64,000 nt of DNA from Gephyromycinifex aptenodytis. GTDB lineage: Bacteria > Actinomycetota > Actinomycetes > Actinomycetales > Dermatophilaceae. Positions 27,750 to 36,097 of this stretch are shown here, piece after piece. A program made the translations under genes and the position numbers. A model generated the notes under the pieces. It made no database searches and was not told the DNA's origin. It was given only the letters and a program-made list of their open reading frames with translations. Position 1 is the first letter of the stretch. Each line of letters starts with the position of its first letter. The stretch spans positions 992,001-1,056,000 of the forward strand of contig NZ_CP051155.1 in NCBI RefSeq assembly GCF_012277275.1, read 5' to 3'.

Positions 27750-29405
27750 TCAGCGAGTCGGGCGTCGCCCGAGGGCCAGCAATGCGCCACCGCAGGCCAG
27801 CGCGAGCAGGCCGCCGATTCCGGCCAGACGCATATCGGCTGGACTGCTTTCCTGGGGCACACCGGAGTCGATCCGGCTCGGACTCGTTGCGCCCGCCGTC
27901 ACGGTCGTGGTCGCCCGCGGGGTCTGAGCCGGGCGCAGCGGGGGCGGGGGGTTCACGGTGCCCGCAGGAGTTCCTGGCGCCGTCGCGGCAGGGGTTACCA
28001 CTGGGTTGATCACCGGGACCGTATTTGCCGGTGCGCTAGGCGAGGCAGGCTGAGTAGCCGTACCTGCAGGCAGGGAGGGTTCCGGCGCGGCACTGGGCGT
28101 CGTCGCGCTGCTAGTCGGCATCGACGCGCTATCGGTCGGCGTCGGAGTCGACGCGCTATCGGTCGGCGTCACAACCGTCGCCGTATCAGTCGGCGTCGGA
28201 GTCGCGCTCTCAGACGGCGTTGACGCGGTATCGGTCGGCGTCACAACCGTCGCCGTATCAGTCGGCGTCGGAGTCGCGCTCTCAGACGGCGTTGACGCGG
28301 TAGCCGTCGGCGTCACTATCGTCGCGGTGTCGGTCGGCGTCGGAGTCGCGCTCTCAGTCGGTCTCGCCGAATCATCAGTCGGCGTCGGCGTCGGCGTCGG
28401 CGGCGCGATGGTGGTCGTCGTGGGCGCGGGCGGGGTCGCCGGGGTCGTCCCTATTCCGACCCCAGAGCCACCGGCCTTGATGACCGAACTGACCGGGAAG
28501 ATGGCCGATCCCCAGATCCGCACCTGCCCGGCGTTGCTGTACTCCGGCAACGAGGCATCGGTCAGGCTCGACTCGCCCAGCAGCCGCACCTTGCGGCCGA
28601 CCTCGGCCGCGTCCGGGCGCAGGATGACCTGCACCTGGCTCGGGCTGCAGGTCTTGTCATACCGGTTGGTGGGTACGAATTTTTCGTCGCTCCACTTTCC
28701 GTCGGTGAGGTTCCCGGTGAACAGGTTGATCTGGGCGCAGTCGATCGCCTGCCCAGCCCCGGGGGTGTCGGTGATCTCATAGGTCTGGCCGACCATGTTC
28801 TGACTCACGACCGGCCCCTCGATAGCCCACAGCAGTCTCTTGGCCGTGACGCCGTTGGACTTCCAGTCTTGCCACTTGCTCGCGATGCCGCCGGTGTCAT
28901 CGACCGGGCCGACGACGCTGACCTTGTCGGTGACGACGGAGCTGCCCACGTCGAAGCTGAGGGAGAGTTCGTCCCCCACTTGGACCTTGTCGCTGAAGCG
29001 CACCCAGAACCACGCCGAGCCGTGAACCCCCATGTGACTTTCCGCGTAGGCGGTCAGGGTGAAGGTGGCTACGCCGTTGTTGACCCGGGCGTGCGCCACG
29101 GTCTGCCCGGCGGGGTCGATCAGCGGGAAGGTCAACCCGTTGGTCGCCTCCAGTTCAGCGGGCAACGCCAGGGTGAAGGTGTCACCGGCCTTGCTGGCGT
29201 TGGGGACCCGCCAATCCATGTTGAGTTTGAACTGTTCCCAGCGGTTGATCTGCGTCTTGTCGATACGGACGTCGGTGACCGCGTCCGGGATGATCGCTGC
29301 GTCGGCAGCCGACCCGGCTATTCCGAACGACATCGTGAGGAACAGGGCCGAAACGAGGCGTGCGGACTGGGTAAGTCGACGCTGGTTGACTGCGTGGGTG
29401 GTCAT
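27750..29405 (-). CDS. Repeat-rich surface adhesin (Ig-like MSCRAMM type) with a non-canonical sorting region
   Basis: 551 residues: a signal peptide (about 1-37, cleavage near AADA); an N-terminal beta-sandwich region (about 38-320) resembling SdrG/collagen-adhesin Ig-like domains (DVRIDKTQINRWEQFKLNMD, then GVHGSAWFWVRFSDKVQVGD); a Thr/Pro/Ser stalk (about 330-510); then a hydrophobic segment (about 526-545, IGGLLALACGGALLAL) and basic tail RRPTR. The stalk contains three near-identical 24-residue repeats. A sorting signal is expected before the hydrophobic segment, but the sequence there is GVPQESSPADMR, not LPxTG. The downstream sortase gene starts ten bases after its stop. It is probably a cell-wall-attached adhesin exposed outside the cell. 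Confidence 0.85.
   Translation of the reverse strand: MTTHAVNQRRLTQSARLVSALFLTMSFGIAGSAADAAIIPDAVTDVRIDKTQINRWEQFKLNMDWRVPNASKAGDTFTLALPAELEATNGLTFPLIDPAGQTVAHARVNNGVATFTLTAYAESHMGVHGSAWFWVRFSDKVQVGDELSLSFDVGSSVVTDKVSVVGPVDDTGGIASKWQDWKSNGVTAKRLLWAIEGPVVSQNMVGQTYEITDTPGAGQAIDCAQINLFTGNLTDGKWSDEKFVPTNRYDKTCSPSQVQVILRPDAAEVGRKVRLLGESSLTDASLPEYSNAGQVRIWGSAIFPVSSVIKAGGSGVGIGTTPATPPAPTTTTIAPPTPTPTPTDDSARPTESATPTPTDTATIVTPTATASTPSESATPTPTDTATVVTPTDTASTPSESATPTPTDTATVVTPTDSASTPTPTDSASMPTSSATTPSAAPEPSLPAGTATQPASPSAPANTVPVINPVVTPAATAPGTPAGTVNPPPPLRPAQTPRATTTVTAGATSPSRIDSGVPQESSPADMRLAGIGGLLALACGGALLALGRRPTR
28137..28375. repeat. 72-bp direct tandem repeats in the adhesin stalk
   Basis: A 72-bp unit (24 codons, encoding ESATPTPTDTATVVTPTDTA plus STPS) is repeated about three times. 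Copies start near 28161, 28233 and 28305; the first two are nearly identical in DNA and the third is diverged. This is a coding repeat that could change length by slippage or recombination, not a CRISPR array. Confidence 0.85.
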
Positions 29406-29556
29406 CTCGGTCTGTCTTCTCCTTGGCGAACCCCCAGGCCGTACCGCGGCCGGTCGGGAGCGCAGGCAAGATCACCAGCCCTCATCGAGAGAATAAGCGC
29501 ACCGCGGGAGCGTGCAGAAGGCGAAAACTACTGCTGCTGTAAAGGATTCGGCATAT

Positions 29557-30933
29557 CTACGTAAGATCTAGGCCCAGCAGAGCGTTCTCTACGACCTCGG
29601 TCAGCGCCGGGTGAATCCACATCTGGCCCCGTGCCACCTGCTCCACCGTCAAGTCGAAACGCATCGCTTGCACGAGCAACTGGACCAGGATTGATGCCTG
29701 GTATCCCATGATGTGCGCGCCCAACAGACGCCCCGTTGCCTTATCCGCCAACACCTTGCACACCCCCGAGGTGTCCTCGGTCGCCCAGCCGTAGGCCACG
29801 TCACCGTAGGCCTGCACCTTGACCGCATAGTCCACCCCCTGCTCGTCCAACTCGTCCTGGGTGGCACCGACCGTAGCGATCTGGGGGTGGGTGAAGACCG
29901 CAGCCGGCACGAAGGATTCGTCAAAAGAACGCAAATCCTGCGGATGGGCCAGGTTGTGAGCTACCACCCTTGCCTCATGGTTGGCCACGTGCTTGAGCTG
30001 GAAATCGGAGGAGACATCGCCTAGGGCCCAGACACCCTCAACGTTGGTTCTCCCATGTGCATCGACCTTCACTCGCCCGTCGGGGTGCATCTGCACCCCG
30101 GCAGCAGCAAGGTCGAGGTCTGCGGTGCTGGGAGCGCGTCCCGTGGCCACCAGCAGTACAGCCTGTGTCACGGTCGTGCCATCACTCAGTTCTACGTTCG
30201 CCAGGTTGCCCTCGGCGGCGCTGGCATCAGTGACCTCGGTGCCGAAGCGGATGTCCCAGTGCTTCTTCGCCTCATCTGTGAAGCGATGGGAGATCTCGGA
30301 ATCCAGATGCCGCAGCAACTGCTGGCCTCGAACCACGAGCGTCACCTGAACGCCGAGCGCAGCGAACACATGGGCGAATTCGCAGGCGATGTAGCCGCCG
30401 CCGACGATGACCATGCGCTGGGGTAGTTCCTCCAGACGCATCACCGTGTCCGAGGTGTGCAGCGGGGCCCCGGTGTTCTGCAGTTGGGTAGGAATGCTGG
30501 GGTGGGTGCCGGTCGCAATCACCACTTGGTCGGCCTCGACCAGCGCAGTGCCGCCATCGTTCAGGGCGATCTGCAGCGTGCGGGGGCCGGTGAAGCGCGC
30601 CCGCCCCAGGTAGGCCGTCGTGTTCTCCCCGTTGAGCCGGTACTGCTTGCCGCCCTCAGCGATGGGGTCGATCCGCCCGAACACCCGCTCACGGATGTCC
30701 TTCCAGCGCACCTCATCAAGGGTGGAATCGATGCCGTAGCGCTGTGAGTCGCGGATCGTGGTGGCGACCTCGGCCGCGTAGACAAACATCTTGGTCGGGA
30801 TGCAGCCGACATTCAGGCAAGTCCCCCCGAAGGTGCCCGATTCCACGATTGCGACACGGCGGCCATCGAAATCCGGAGTGACAAGAGAGTTACCAGATCC
30901 CGATCCGATGATTGCCAGGTCAACGTGGTCCAC
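29557..30933 (-). CDS. mtr: Mycothione reductase
   Basis: An FAD/NADPH flavoprotein that reduces mycothiol disulfide. The 458-residue protein has the N-terminal dinucleotide fold LAIIGSGSGNSL, the redox-active pair C39/C44 in GTCLNVGCIPTK, a second NADPH fold VIVGGGYIACEFAHVFAALG, the FAD-binding VWALGDVSSDFQL and the C-terminal active-site histidine region MWIHPALTEVVENALL. This pattern, with SGSGN, separates it from dihydrolipoamide dehydrogenase. GTG start at 30933 follows GGAGG at eight bases; the upstream 19 codons are rejected. It sits alone beside the adhesin gene; both are on the minus strand with about 150 bases between them. Confidence 0.95.
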   Translation of the reverse strand: MDHVDLAIIGSGSGNSLVTPDFDGRRVAIVESGTFGGTCLNVGCIPTKMFVYAAEVATTIRDSQRYGIDSTLDEVRWKDIRERVFGRIDPIAEGGKQYRLNGENTTAYLGRARFTGPRTLQIALNDGGTALVEADQVVIATGTHPSIPTQLQNTGAPLHTSDTVMRLEELPQRMVIVGGGYIACEFAHVFAALGVQVTLVVRGQQLLRHLDSEISHRFTDEAKKHWDIRFGTEVTDASAAEGNLANVELSDGTTVTQAVLLVATGRAPSTADLDLAAAGVQMHPDGRVKVDAHGRTNVEGVWALGDVSSDFQLKHVANHEARVVAHNLAHPQDLRSFDESFVPAAVFTHPQIATVGATQDELDEQGVDYAVKVQAYGDVAYGWATEDTSGVCKVLADKATGRLLGAHIMGYQASILVQLLVQAMRFDLTVEQVARGQMWIHPALTEVVENALLGLDLT

Positions 30934-31215
30934 AGGGACTCCTCCAGGTTGGGCAGCAGCGGGCGATCGCCCGAAGATCCATCTTCGCAAACCGCGCGGC
31001 CTGGCAGGACCAGCAGGCCGGCCAGGGCGCGCCGCGCGTCGTCAGCCGACCCGCACCGCAGCAGCCGTCGGTGCCCCGGCGTGCCTGGTCTCGGACCCAG
31101 CCGTGACTGCAATCCAACGGCAGCCCGCCTCAGCGCGGCTCAGTGCCGGCTGAGGCGTGCGCCGTCCTGGATAGCGCCGGGCTTCATCCCCGCTTGAGCC
31201 GGGATGCAGCGCGCT

Positions 31216-32397
31216 TCACGCCCGGGTGTGATCCCGAAGCGCATGAATATGCTCCGAGACGGCCGGGTCAAGGCCCGAACCGATCGCCAGGTAGGTGGCG
31301 GCGTAGTCGACCCGTGCGATCTGCCCGGCCAGGCGAGTCAGCGGATGCCCCGATTCGGCCGTGATCGTGGCGACCTTCACCCCCGCGTCGTAGGCCGTCT
31401 TCAACACGGCATCGCTGAGGGCAGCGAGATCAGCATGGTCCGGGGAGGTGATGTCCGCGGGGGCGTCCCGGATCATCAGCAACCCGAGCCGCGGCTGCGC
31501 CGGGCCGTCCAGGAAGGGGTCGGCGAAGATGTCTGCGCCCGCTCGCAAACGGTCCACTCCGCGACCGCCGCCGGCGGTGAAGGGGCCGTCGAAGGTGGCC
31601 ACCACCTGAGAGGCAGCATCGGGCAGTTCGCCATGAGTGGCCGGGATGCGGGCGGTTCGAGCCAACATCATGGCCGCCCGTGCAGCGGCCACCCCTGAGA
31701 GCGGTCCATCGCCCAGCACCACCGGGACGGTCTCGGACAACTGCAACGCCAACGACTTGGCCGGGTTGATGAACGCTTCGGAGCTGGGGCGGTCGGCTTC
31801 GGCCTCGGCGTCCAAGCGCAGCGCTGTCTGCTCCAGCGCAGCCTCGTCGACGTCGACGAGTCCGAGCTCGTTGGCGGCCACCAGCACCGGGGTGAGCAGC
31901 GACCACAGTGAGGTGCGAGAGGACAACCGGTCCGGGCCGACGTCCACGTGGACACCGCGAGCGCGGGCGCAGACGGCTGCCAGCGGGGAGTCGGCGGCGC
32001 CCACGGTTAACAATGAGGCGCCGCGCCGGGCTGCCTCGGCGGCTACCGCGAGCGGACCGCGGGCCCGCCCGGACAGCGATACCGCGACTACGAGGTCGAG
32101 CGAACCCACCCAGCCGGGCAGCGGGATGTTGCGCCGCACCGCGACGGGCACCGGCGAACCCGGCTCGGCCAGCATGTCGAGCACGTCGGCCACCACGGCT
32201 GAGCCACCTAGCGAAGCGACCAGGACCGAACGAGGACGATCCGAGCGGGCCAGGCGCTCCACACCGGCCTCGCGGGCCAAGCGCGCACCCTCCCTCAGTT
32301 GAGCCCCGGCCGTGGCCAAGGCGCGAAGGGTGCTGCGGGAGTCACAGGCAGCGAGATGGTCCTGGTCGTCCAGGACTGCCTCGTCGATGTAGGTCAC
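31216..32397 (-). CDS. SIS-domain protein (Rv3256c-like, sugar isomerase fold)
   Basis: A 393-residue cytosolic protein with two sugar-isomerase (SIS) half-domains. The first is around SVLVASLGGSAVVADVLDML and LDLVVAVSLSGRARGPLAVA; the second around VPVVLGDGPLSGVAAARAAM and the ATHGELPDA segment, where bifunctional phosphoglucose/phosphomannose isomerases carry catalytic residues. Mycobacteria have the homologue (Rv3256c) between manA and manB. Activity is unproved; a role in mannose activation is suggested by the phosphomannomutase neighbour. GTG start at 32397 after AAAGG. Trm112-like and manB genes lie immediately upstream in one operon. Confidence 0.85.
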   Translation of the reverse strand: MTYIDEAVLDDQDHLAACDSRSTLRALATAGAQLREGARLAREAGVERLARSDRPRSVLVASLGGSAVVADVLDMLAEPGSPVPVAVRRNIPLPGWVGSLDLVVAVSLSGRARGPLAVAAEAARRGASLLTVGAADSPLAAVCARARGVHVDVGPDRLSSRTSLWSLLTPVLVAANELGLVDVDEAALEQTALRLDAEAEADRPSSEAFINPAKSLALQLSETVPVVLGDGPLSGVAAARAAMMLARTARIPATHGELPDAASQVVATFDGPFTAGGGRGVDRLRAGADIFADPFLDGPAQPRLGLLMIRDAPADITSPDHADLAALSDAVLKTAYDAGVKVATITAESGHPLTRLAGQIARVDYAATYLAIGSGLDPAVSEHIHALRDHTRA

Positions 32398-32413
32398 CGA
32401 GGAACCTTTCCCG

Positions 32414-32632
32414 TCAGGATTCGACGCCGAATTCGCGTGACTCCTGCACGAGCAGCACCGGGATGCCGTTCTCCACCCGGTACGCCCGGCGCACACCGTC
32501 ACCGCAGTCCTGGCTGCACTGAAGCTCCGGGGTGCCGTCAGGACCGATCGCGTCGACGAGCTCGTGGCCGCCGACGGGGCAGCGCAGGATCTCACGCAAC
32601 CACGGGGTGATGGTCGGACTCATGGAGGTCAT
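32414..32632 (-). CDS. Trm112-like small protein
   Basis: A 72-residue Trm112/YcaR-type protein: PWLREILRCPVGGHELVDAI at the N-terminus, then LQCSQDCGDGVRRAYRVENG and IPVLLVQESREF. The family is a small zinc-ribbon fold; here Cys residues occur in RCPVGG, LQCSQDCG. In eukaryotes it activates methyltransferases; in bacteria the role is not clear. An AAAGGA ribosome site lies eight bases before the ATG at 32632. It is embedded between manB and the SIS gene, 31 bases after manB. Confidence 0.85.
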   Translation of the reverse strand: MTSMSPTITPWLREILRCPVGGHELVDAIGPDGTPELQCSQDCGDGVRRAYRVENGIPVLLVQESREFGVES

Positions 32633-32663
32633 GGGGGGTTTCCTTTCGAGGGATCGGGAGTGG

Positions 32664-34085
32664 TCAGGCGCGTACGACAGCGAGGACGTCGTCGCGCACA
32701 CGCTGCATGGTGGCCTCGTCCTCGGCTTCGACGTTGAGCCGCAACAGCGGCTCGGTGTTACTGGGACGCAGGTTGAACCACCACATCGGGGTGCTGGTGC
32801 CACTGATCGTCAGCCCGTCGAGGCGGTCGACGAGCACGTCTTCATCGAGCGCGTCGGCCCAAGACTGAACGCGCTGGGCCGCCACGGCAACGTCCTGCAC
32901 GGTGGAGTTGATCTCCCCGGAGGCGTTGTAGCGGGCGAACTCGGCCACCAGTTGGGACAGCGTGCCCTCCTGCTCGCCCAGGGCCGCCAGGACGTGCAGG
33001 GCGGCCAGCATCCCGGTGTCGGCGAACCAGAAGTCCCGGAAGTAGTAGTGGGCGGAGTGTTCGCCACCGAAGACCGCGCCTTGGCGTGCCATCTCCCCCT
33101 TGATGAAGGAATGCCCGACCCTGGTGCGCACCCCGCGCGCGCCACGCTCGGCGATGATCTCTCCGACTGCCCTGCTGGAGATGACGTTGTAGACGACCGC
33201 GACCTCGCCGGCCGGGGTACCGGCAGCGACCTCTTTGTCGATCTCACGGGTAGCCACCAAAGCGGTGATGGCAGAGGGGCTGATCGGCTCCCCCCGCTCG
33301 TCGACGACGAAGCAGCGGTCGGCGTCGCCGTCGAAGGCAAGCCCGATGTCAGCCCCATGCTCGAGGACAGCCCGCTGCAGATCGCGCAGGTTCTCTGGCT
33401 CCAGGGGGTTGGCCTCGTGGTTGGGGAAGGTGCCGTCGAGTTCGAAGTACAGCGGCACCACCTCCAGCGGCAGGTCGGCCAACACGCTTGGCACGGTGTG
33501 CCCGCCCATCCCGTTGCCGGCGTCCACGACGACCTTCAACGGGCGGATCTGACGCAGGTCGACCAAGTCCCGAAGGAATGCCCCGTAATCGCCCAACAGG
33601 TCGCGTTCGACGATGCGTCCGGGCGCCTGCTTCGTCATCGGGACCGCATCACCCAAATCCAGGATGTGTTGTGCCAGCTCGCTGATCTCGGCAAGCCCGG
33701 AATCCTGTCCCACGGGTCGAGCGCCGCTGCGGCACATCTTGATCCCGTTGTACTGGGCGGGGTTGTGGCTGGCGGTGAACATCGCGCCGGGCAGGTCCAG
33801 AGCGCCACTGGCGTAGTACAACCCATCGGTGGAGCACAGGCCGATGAGGGTCACATCCAGGCCGTGGGCGCGGGCACCCTCGGCGAAGGCCCGGGAGAGC
33901 TCCGGTGAGCTGGGGCGCATGTCATGACCGACGACGATCCCGTCAGCGTCCTGCGCAAGCGCGATCACTTGCGCGAACGCAGAACCCAGGGCGGTGGCGA
34001 CCCGTGCGTTGAGCTGATCCGGCACAGTGCCGCGGACGTCGTAGGCCTTGATGAATTCGGCCAATCGGATAGGCGAGGCATTCAC
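32664..34085 (-). CDS. manB: Phosphomannomutase/phosphoglucomutase
   Basis: Interconverts hexose 6- and 1-phosphates to feed GDP-mannose and related envelope glycan synthesis. The 473-residue protein of the alpha-D-phosphohexomutase superfamily shows N-terminal EFIKAYDVRGTVPDQLN, the phosphoserine loop with S106 in TASHNPAQYNGIKM, the metal-binding FDGDADRCFVVDE near residue 255, the sugar-binding GGEHSAHYYFRDF and the phosphate-binding LRPSNTEPLLRLNVE. It is the first gene of a manB-Trm112-SIS operon and is followed upstream by DUF3499, the mycobacterial order. Confidence 0.96.
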   Translation of the reverse strand: MNASPIRLAEFIKAYDVRGTVPDQLNARVATALGSAFAQVIALAQDADGIVVGHDMRPSSPELSRAFAEGARAHGLDVTLIGLCSTDGLYYASGALDLPGAMFTASHNPAQYNGIKMCRSGARPVGQDSGLAEISELAQHILDLGDAVPMTKQAPGRIVERDLLGDYGAFLRDLVDLRQIRPLKVVVDAGNGMGGHTVPSVLADLPLEVVPLYFELDGTFPNHEANPLEPENLRDLQRAVLEHGADIGLAFDGDADRCFVVDERGEPISPSAITALVATREIDKEVAAGTPAGEVAVVYNVISSRAVGEIIAERGARGVRTRVGHSFIKGEMARQGAVFGGEHSAHYYFRDFWFADTGMLAALHVLAALGEQEGTLSQLVAEFARYNASGEINSTVQDVAVAAQRVQSWADALDEDVLVDRLDGLTISGTSTPMWWFNLRPSNTEPLLRLNVEAEDEATMQRVRDDVLAVVRA

Positions 34086-34115
34086 TCGGCCCAGCCTAGC
34101 CGCTCCGGCTCGGGC

Positions 34116-34532
34116 TCACTCCTCCCGCAGGATCCTCAGGTGGCCGTGTTGGTGGCCGGCGCTGCCAGGCAGGGGGTAAGTGCCCCTGGTTCCGGCGGTG
34201 CGCGCAACCTGCTGGGGGGAAGTCTCGTCGAAGCCGGGCAGCGGCTCCGGGTCGGACTCCTGGGCAGGGGTGGGGCGGCGTTCCCGCACCGCGTCAGCGA
34301 CCGCGAGCAGGTCGTCGCCGCCCTCGGGGGCTTCTTCGAAGTGTGCAGCCAGGCGCACCAACTCCCAGCCTTGGGGGGCTGTCAGTCGTTCGGCGTGGAA
34401 CGCGCACAGGTCATAGGTGTGGGGTTCGGCAAAAGTCGCCAACGGACCAAGGACCGCCGTCTGCTCCCCGTAGACGTAGGTGAGCGTGGCGACGGCCGCA
34501 CGCCCGCAGGCTGTTCGAGAACACCGACGCAT
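34116..34532 (-). CDS. DUF3499 family protein (Rv3258c-like)
   Basis: A 138-residue protein of the actinobacterial DUF3499 family. It opens with MRRCSRTACGRAAVATLTYV, then AVLGPLATFAEPHTYDLC and AFHAERLTAPQGWELVRL. The Cys pair CSRTAC and the DLCAFHAE segment suggest a small metal-binding fold. The C-terminal third is acidic and disordered. The start is taken at the ATG at 34532, which gives the family's conserved N-terminus; a GTG nine bases upstream is possible. It is conserved next to manB and whiB2. Confidence 0.88.
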   Translation of the reverse strand: MRRCSRTACGRAAVATLTYVYGEQTAVLGPLATFAEPHTYDLCAFHAERLTAPQGWELVRLAAHFEEAPEGGDDLLAVADAVRERRPTPAQESDPEPLPGFDETSPQQVARTAGTRGTYPLPGSAGHQHGHLRILREE

Positions 34533-34603
34533 GAGACTCACGCCCACGACTGTAACCGGCAGGTGCCGCAGCCTTCCTCCCACCACGCCGTAGAGTTGCG
34601 TAC

Positions 34604-35029
34604 ATGCCGACCGCTCGCCAACGTCGTGACCGGCACGGGCGGGGGGTTCGCGGCCCCCTCGCGTGGCCGCGTGTACCCGCGATGACCAGCCGTTCTGCCG
34701 CTTTCGACGACCTGGTGCTGGACGCGGTGGAGCGCATCGAACGCCGGGTCGGAATCGGTGAGGTGGAATTTGCCGTCGAGATGGTCCCGCCCTCAGATCC
34801 TTCCCCGTGGGAGGCTCGCCAGGTTCCGTTGAGCAGGCTCTTCCCGGCCGACGGCGACCTGCCGCCCCGGGTGGTGCTCTATCGGCGCCCGATCGAGACC
34901 CGCGTGGAGGACCCGATCGATCTGGCTGCCATCGTCAATGACATCGTCGTGGAGCAGTTGGCCGGCGCGCTTGGCGTCGAGCCCTCCACCTTGGACCCGA
35001 ACTACCACCGCGACGGCTACGACGACTGA
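34604..35029 (+). CDS. Metallopeptidase-like family protein (Rv3259-like), degenerate active site
   Basis: A 141-residue zincin-like protein. The N-terminus RRDRHGRGVRGPLAWPRVPA and the helix AAFDDLVLDAVERIERRVGI are typical, as is RVVLYRRPIETR. Where active members of this superfamily have HExxH, it reads VVEQLA (IVNDIVVEQLAGALGVEPS), as in the Rv3259 branch, so peptidase activity is unlikely. It is divergently placed from DUF3499 and convergent with whiB2. Confidence 0.85.
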   Translation: MPTARQRRDRHGRGVRGPLAWPRVPAMTSRSAAFDDLVLDAVERIERRVGIGEVEFAVEMVPPSDPSPWEARQVPLSRLFPADGDLPPRVVLYRRPIETRVEDPIDLAAIVNDIVVEQLAGALGVEPSTLDPNYHRDGYDD

Positions 35030-35315
35030 GGCAGGCGAACGGAAGCCAACGCGCATTGTGGCCCAGGCCAGAGACCGGGCCGTTCCCGCAGACTCCTCTG
35101 CGGCACCGCGCCGGCTCAAGCACCCTCCCGCTGGATGCGCACGCTCATACGCACCGGAAGCCGCCGCCGCGGCGCTGCCGGCCACCCGAGGGGATTATTG
35201 CTCTCGTCGCTGCCCGACCACCCGAAACGCCGCTGAGGGCTGAGTCTTCGCGAATGTCTCCGCGAGGCCCAGCCCCCAGCAAGGTTCGGTGAGTGATCCG
35301 ATCACTCGGTACTGC

Positions 35316-35582
35316 TCAGACAGCGCGCTTCTTCAGCTTGCGACGCTCGCGTTCGGACAACCCACCCCAGATGCCGAACCGCTCGTCGTGAGCCAGCGCG
35401 TACTCCAGGCACTCGGCGCGTACGTCACACCCCACGCACACCCGCTTGGCCTCGCGAGTCGAACCGCCCTTTTCAGGAAAGAACGCCTCAGGGTCCGTCT
35501 GAGCGCACAACGCCCGGTCCTGCCAGGAGAGTTGCGTCTCCTCTGGCACGTCACCCCCGGTGATGAGCAACAGTTCGTTCAT
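35316..35582 (-). CDS. whiB2: WhiB-family iron-sulfur transcription regulator, WhiB2 type
   Basis: An 88-residue protein with the four cluster ligands C26, C49, C52 and C58 (RALCAQTD and CVGCDVRAEC), the GIWGGL turn and the basic C-terminus RERRKLKKRAV for DNA binding. The whiB2/whmD lineage controls septation and cell division through a 4Fe-4S cluster and partner factors. A strong AAGGAGGGG ribosome site precedes the ATG. Its likely promoter lies at 35724-35752, leaving a leader of about 135 bases. It stands between the Rv3259-like and cofD genes, as in mycobacteria. Confidence 0.96.
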   Translation of the reverse strand: MNELLLITGGDVPEETQLSWQDRALCAQTDPEAFFPEKGGSTREAKRVCVGCDVRAECLEYALAHDERFGIWGGLSERERRKLKKRAV

Positions 35583-36097
35583 GACCCCTCCTTACGTCCG
35601 GTCGCCGTGACCCCGCCGGCTCGGCCCGGCAGTGAGATGCGGTGCGGCCCCGGCGATCCGAGCCGGGACAACCCGGCCTGAACGACGCCCGAAGTGGTGC
35701 AACGCAGGAGCGACAACACGAGAATTACACGCGTGTCATCCCACGAAGTCAAGCCGGGTTCTCTTATGCTGCAAGACTTTGCATGTTGGACGAATGACCC
35801 GGTCAGACGCCCAATTGGGGGGTTTTTCAGGCGCTGATTTCGGCCCTTCGCAGGCCCTGGCGGAACCGGTCGAGAAGCCAGTCTGCGCAGGCCCACTGGC
35901 GTGTCGTGGCACCCGTGATCGGACCCGTCACACCGAGTGGAGATTGATGGAGATCACACCCCCGCTACCGACCCGGAACCGGCGGTACACCCGGGCGAAG
36001 CGGCTACAGATTTTTTTCGCGCGGGAGCACATCGGCACGCGGCCGCACGGCCGACACGCCGACCCACCCTCGCTCGGTGCCTGAGAGACTGCCTGCC
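35583..36097. other. Long divergent intergenic region between whiB2 and cofD
   Basis: About 515 bases without a gene. It contains the whiB2 promoter and, on its cofD side, nothing I can identify. The run of T residues at 36009-36016 and the G-rich run near 35817-35825 are the only low-complexity spots. Confidence 0.6.
35724..35752 (-). promoter_or_regulatory. Probable whiB2 promoter with an embedded palindrome
   Basis: On the minus strand TTGACT (35747-35752) and TGTAAT (35724-35729) are separated by exactly 17 bases. The 10-bp perfect palindrome ACACGCGTGT (35727-35736) overlaps the -10 and spacer and contains a GACAC pentamer, the core of WhiA-type sites. The match to sigma-70-class promoters is by eye. 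Confidence 0.6.

Noticed and set aside
28137-28375. Tandem repeats considered as a CRISPR array
   Set aside because: The 72-bp units are contiguous without unique spacers and encode an in-frame protein repeat in the adhesin; no cas genes are present.
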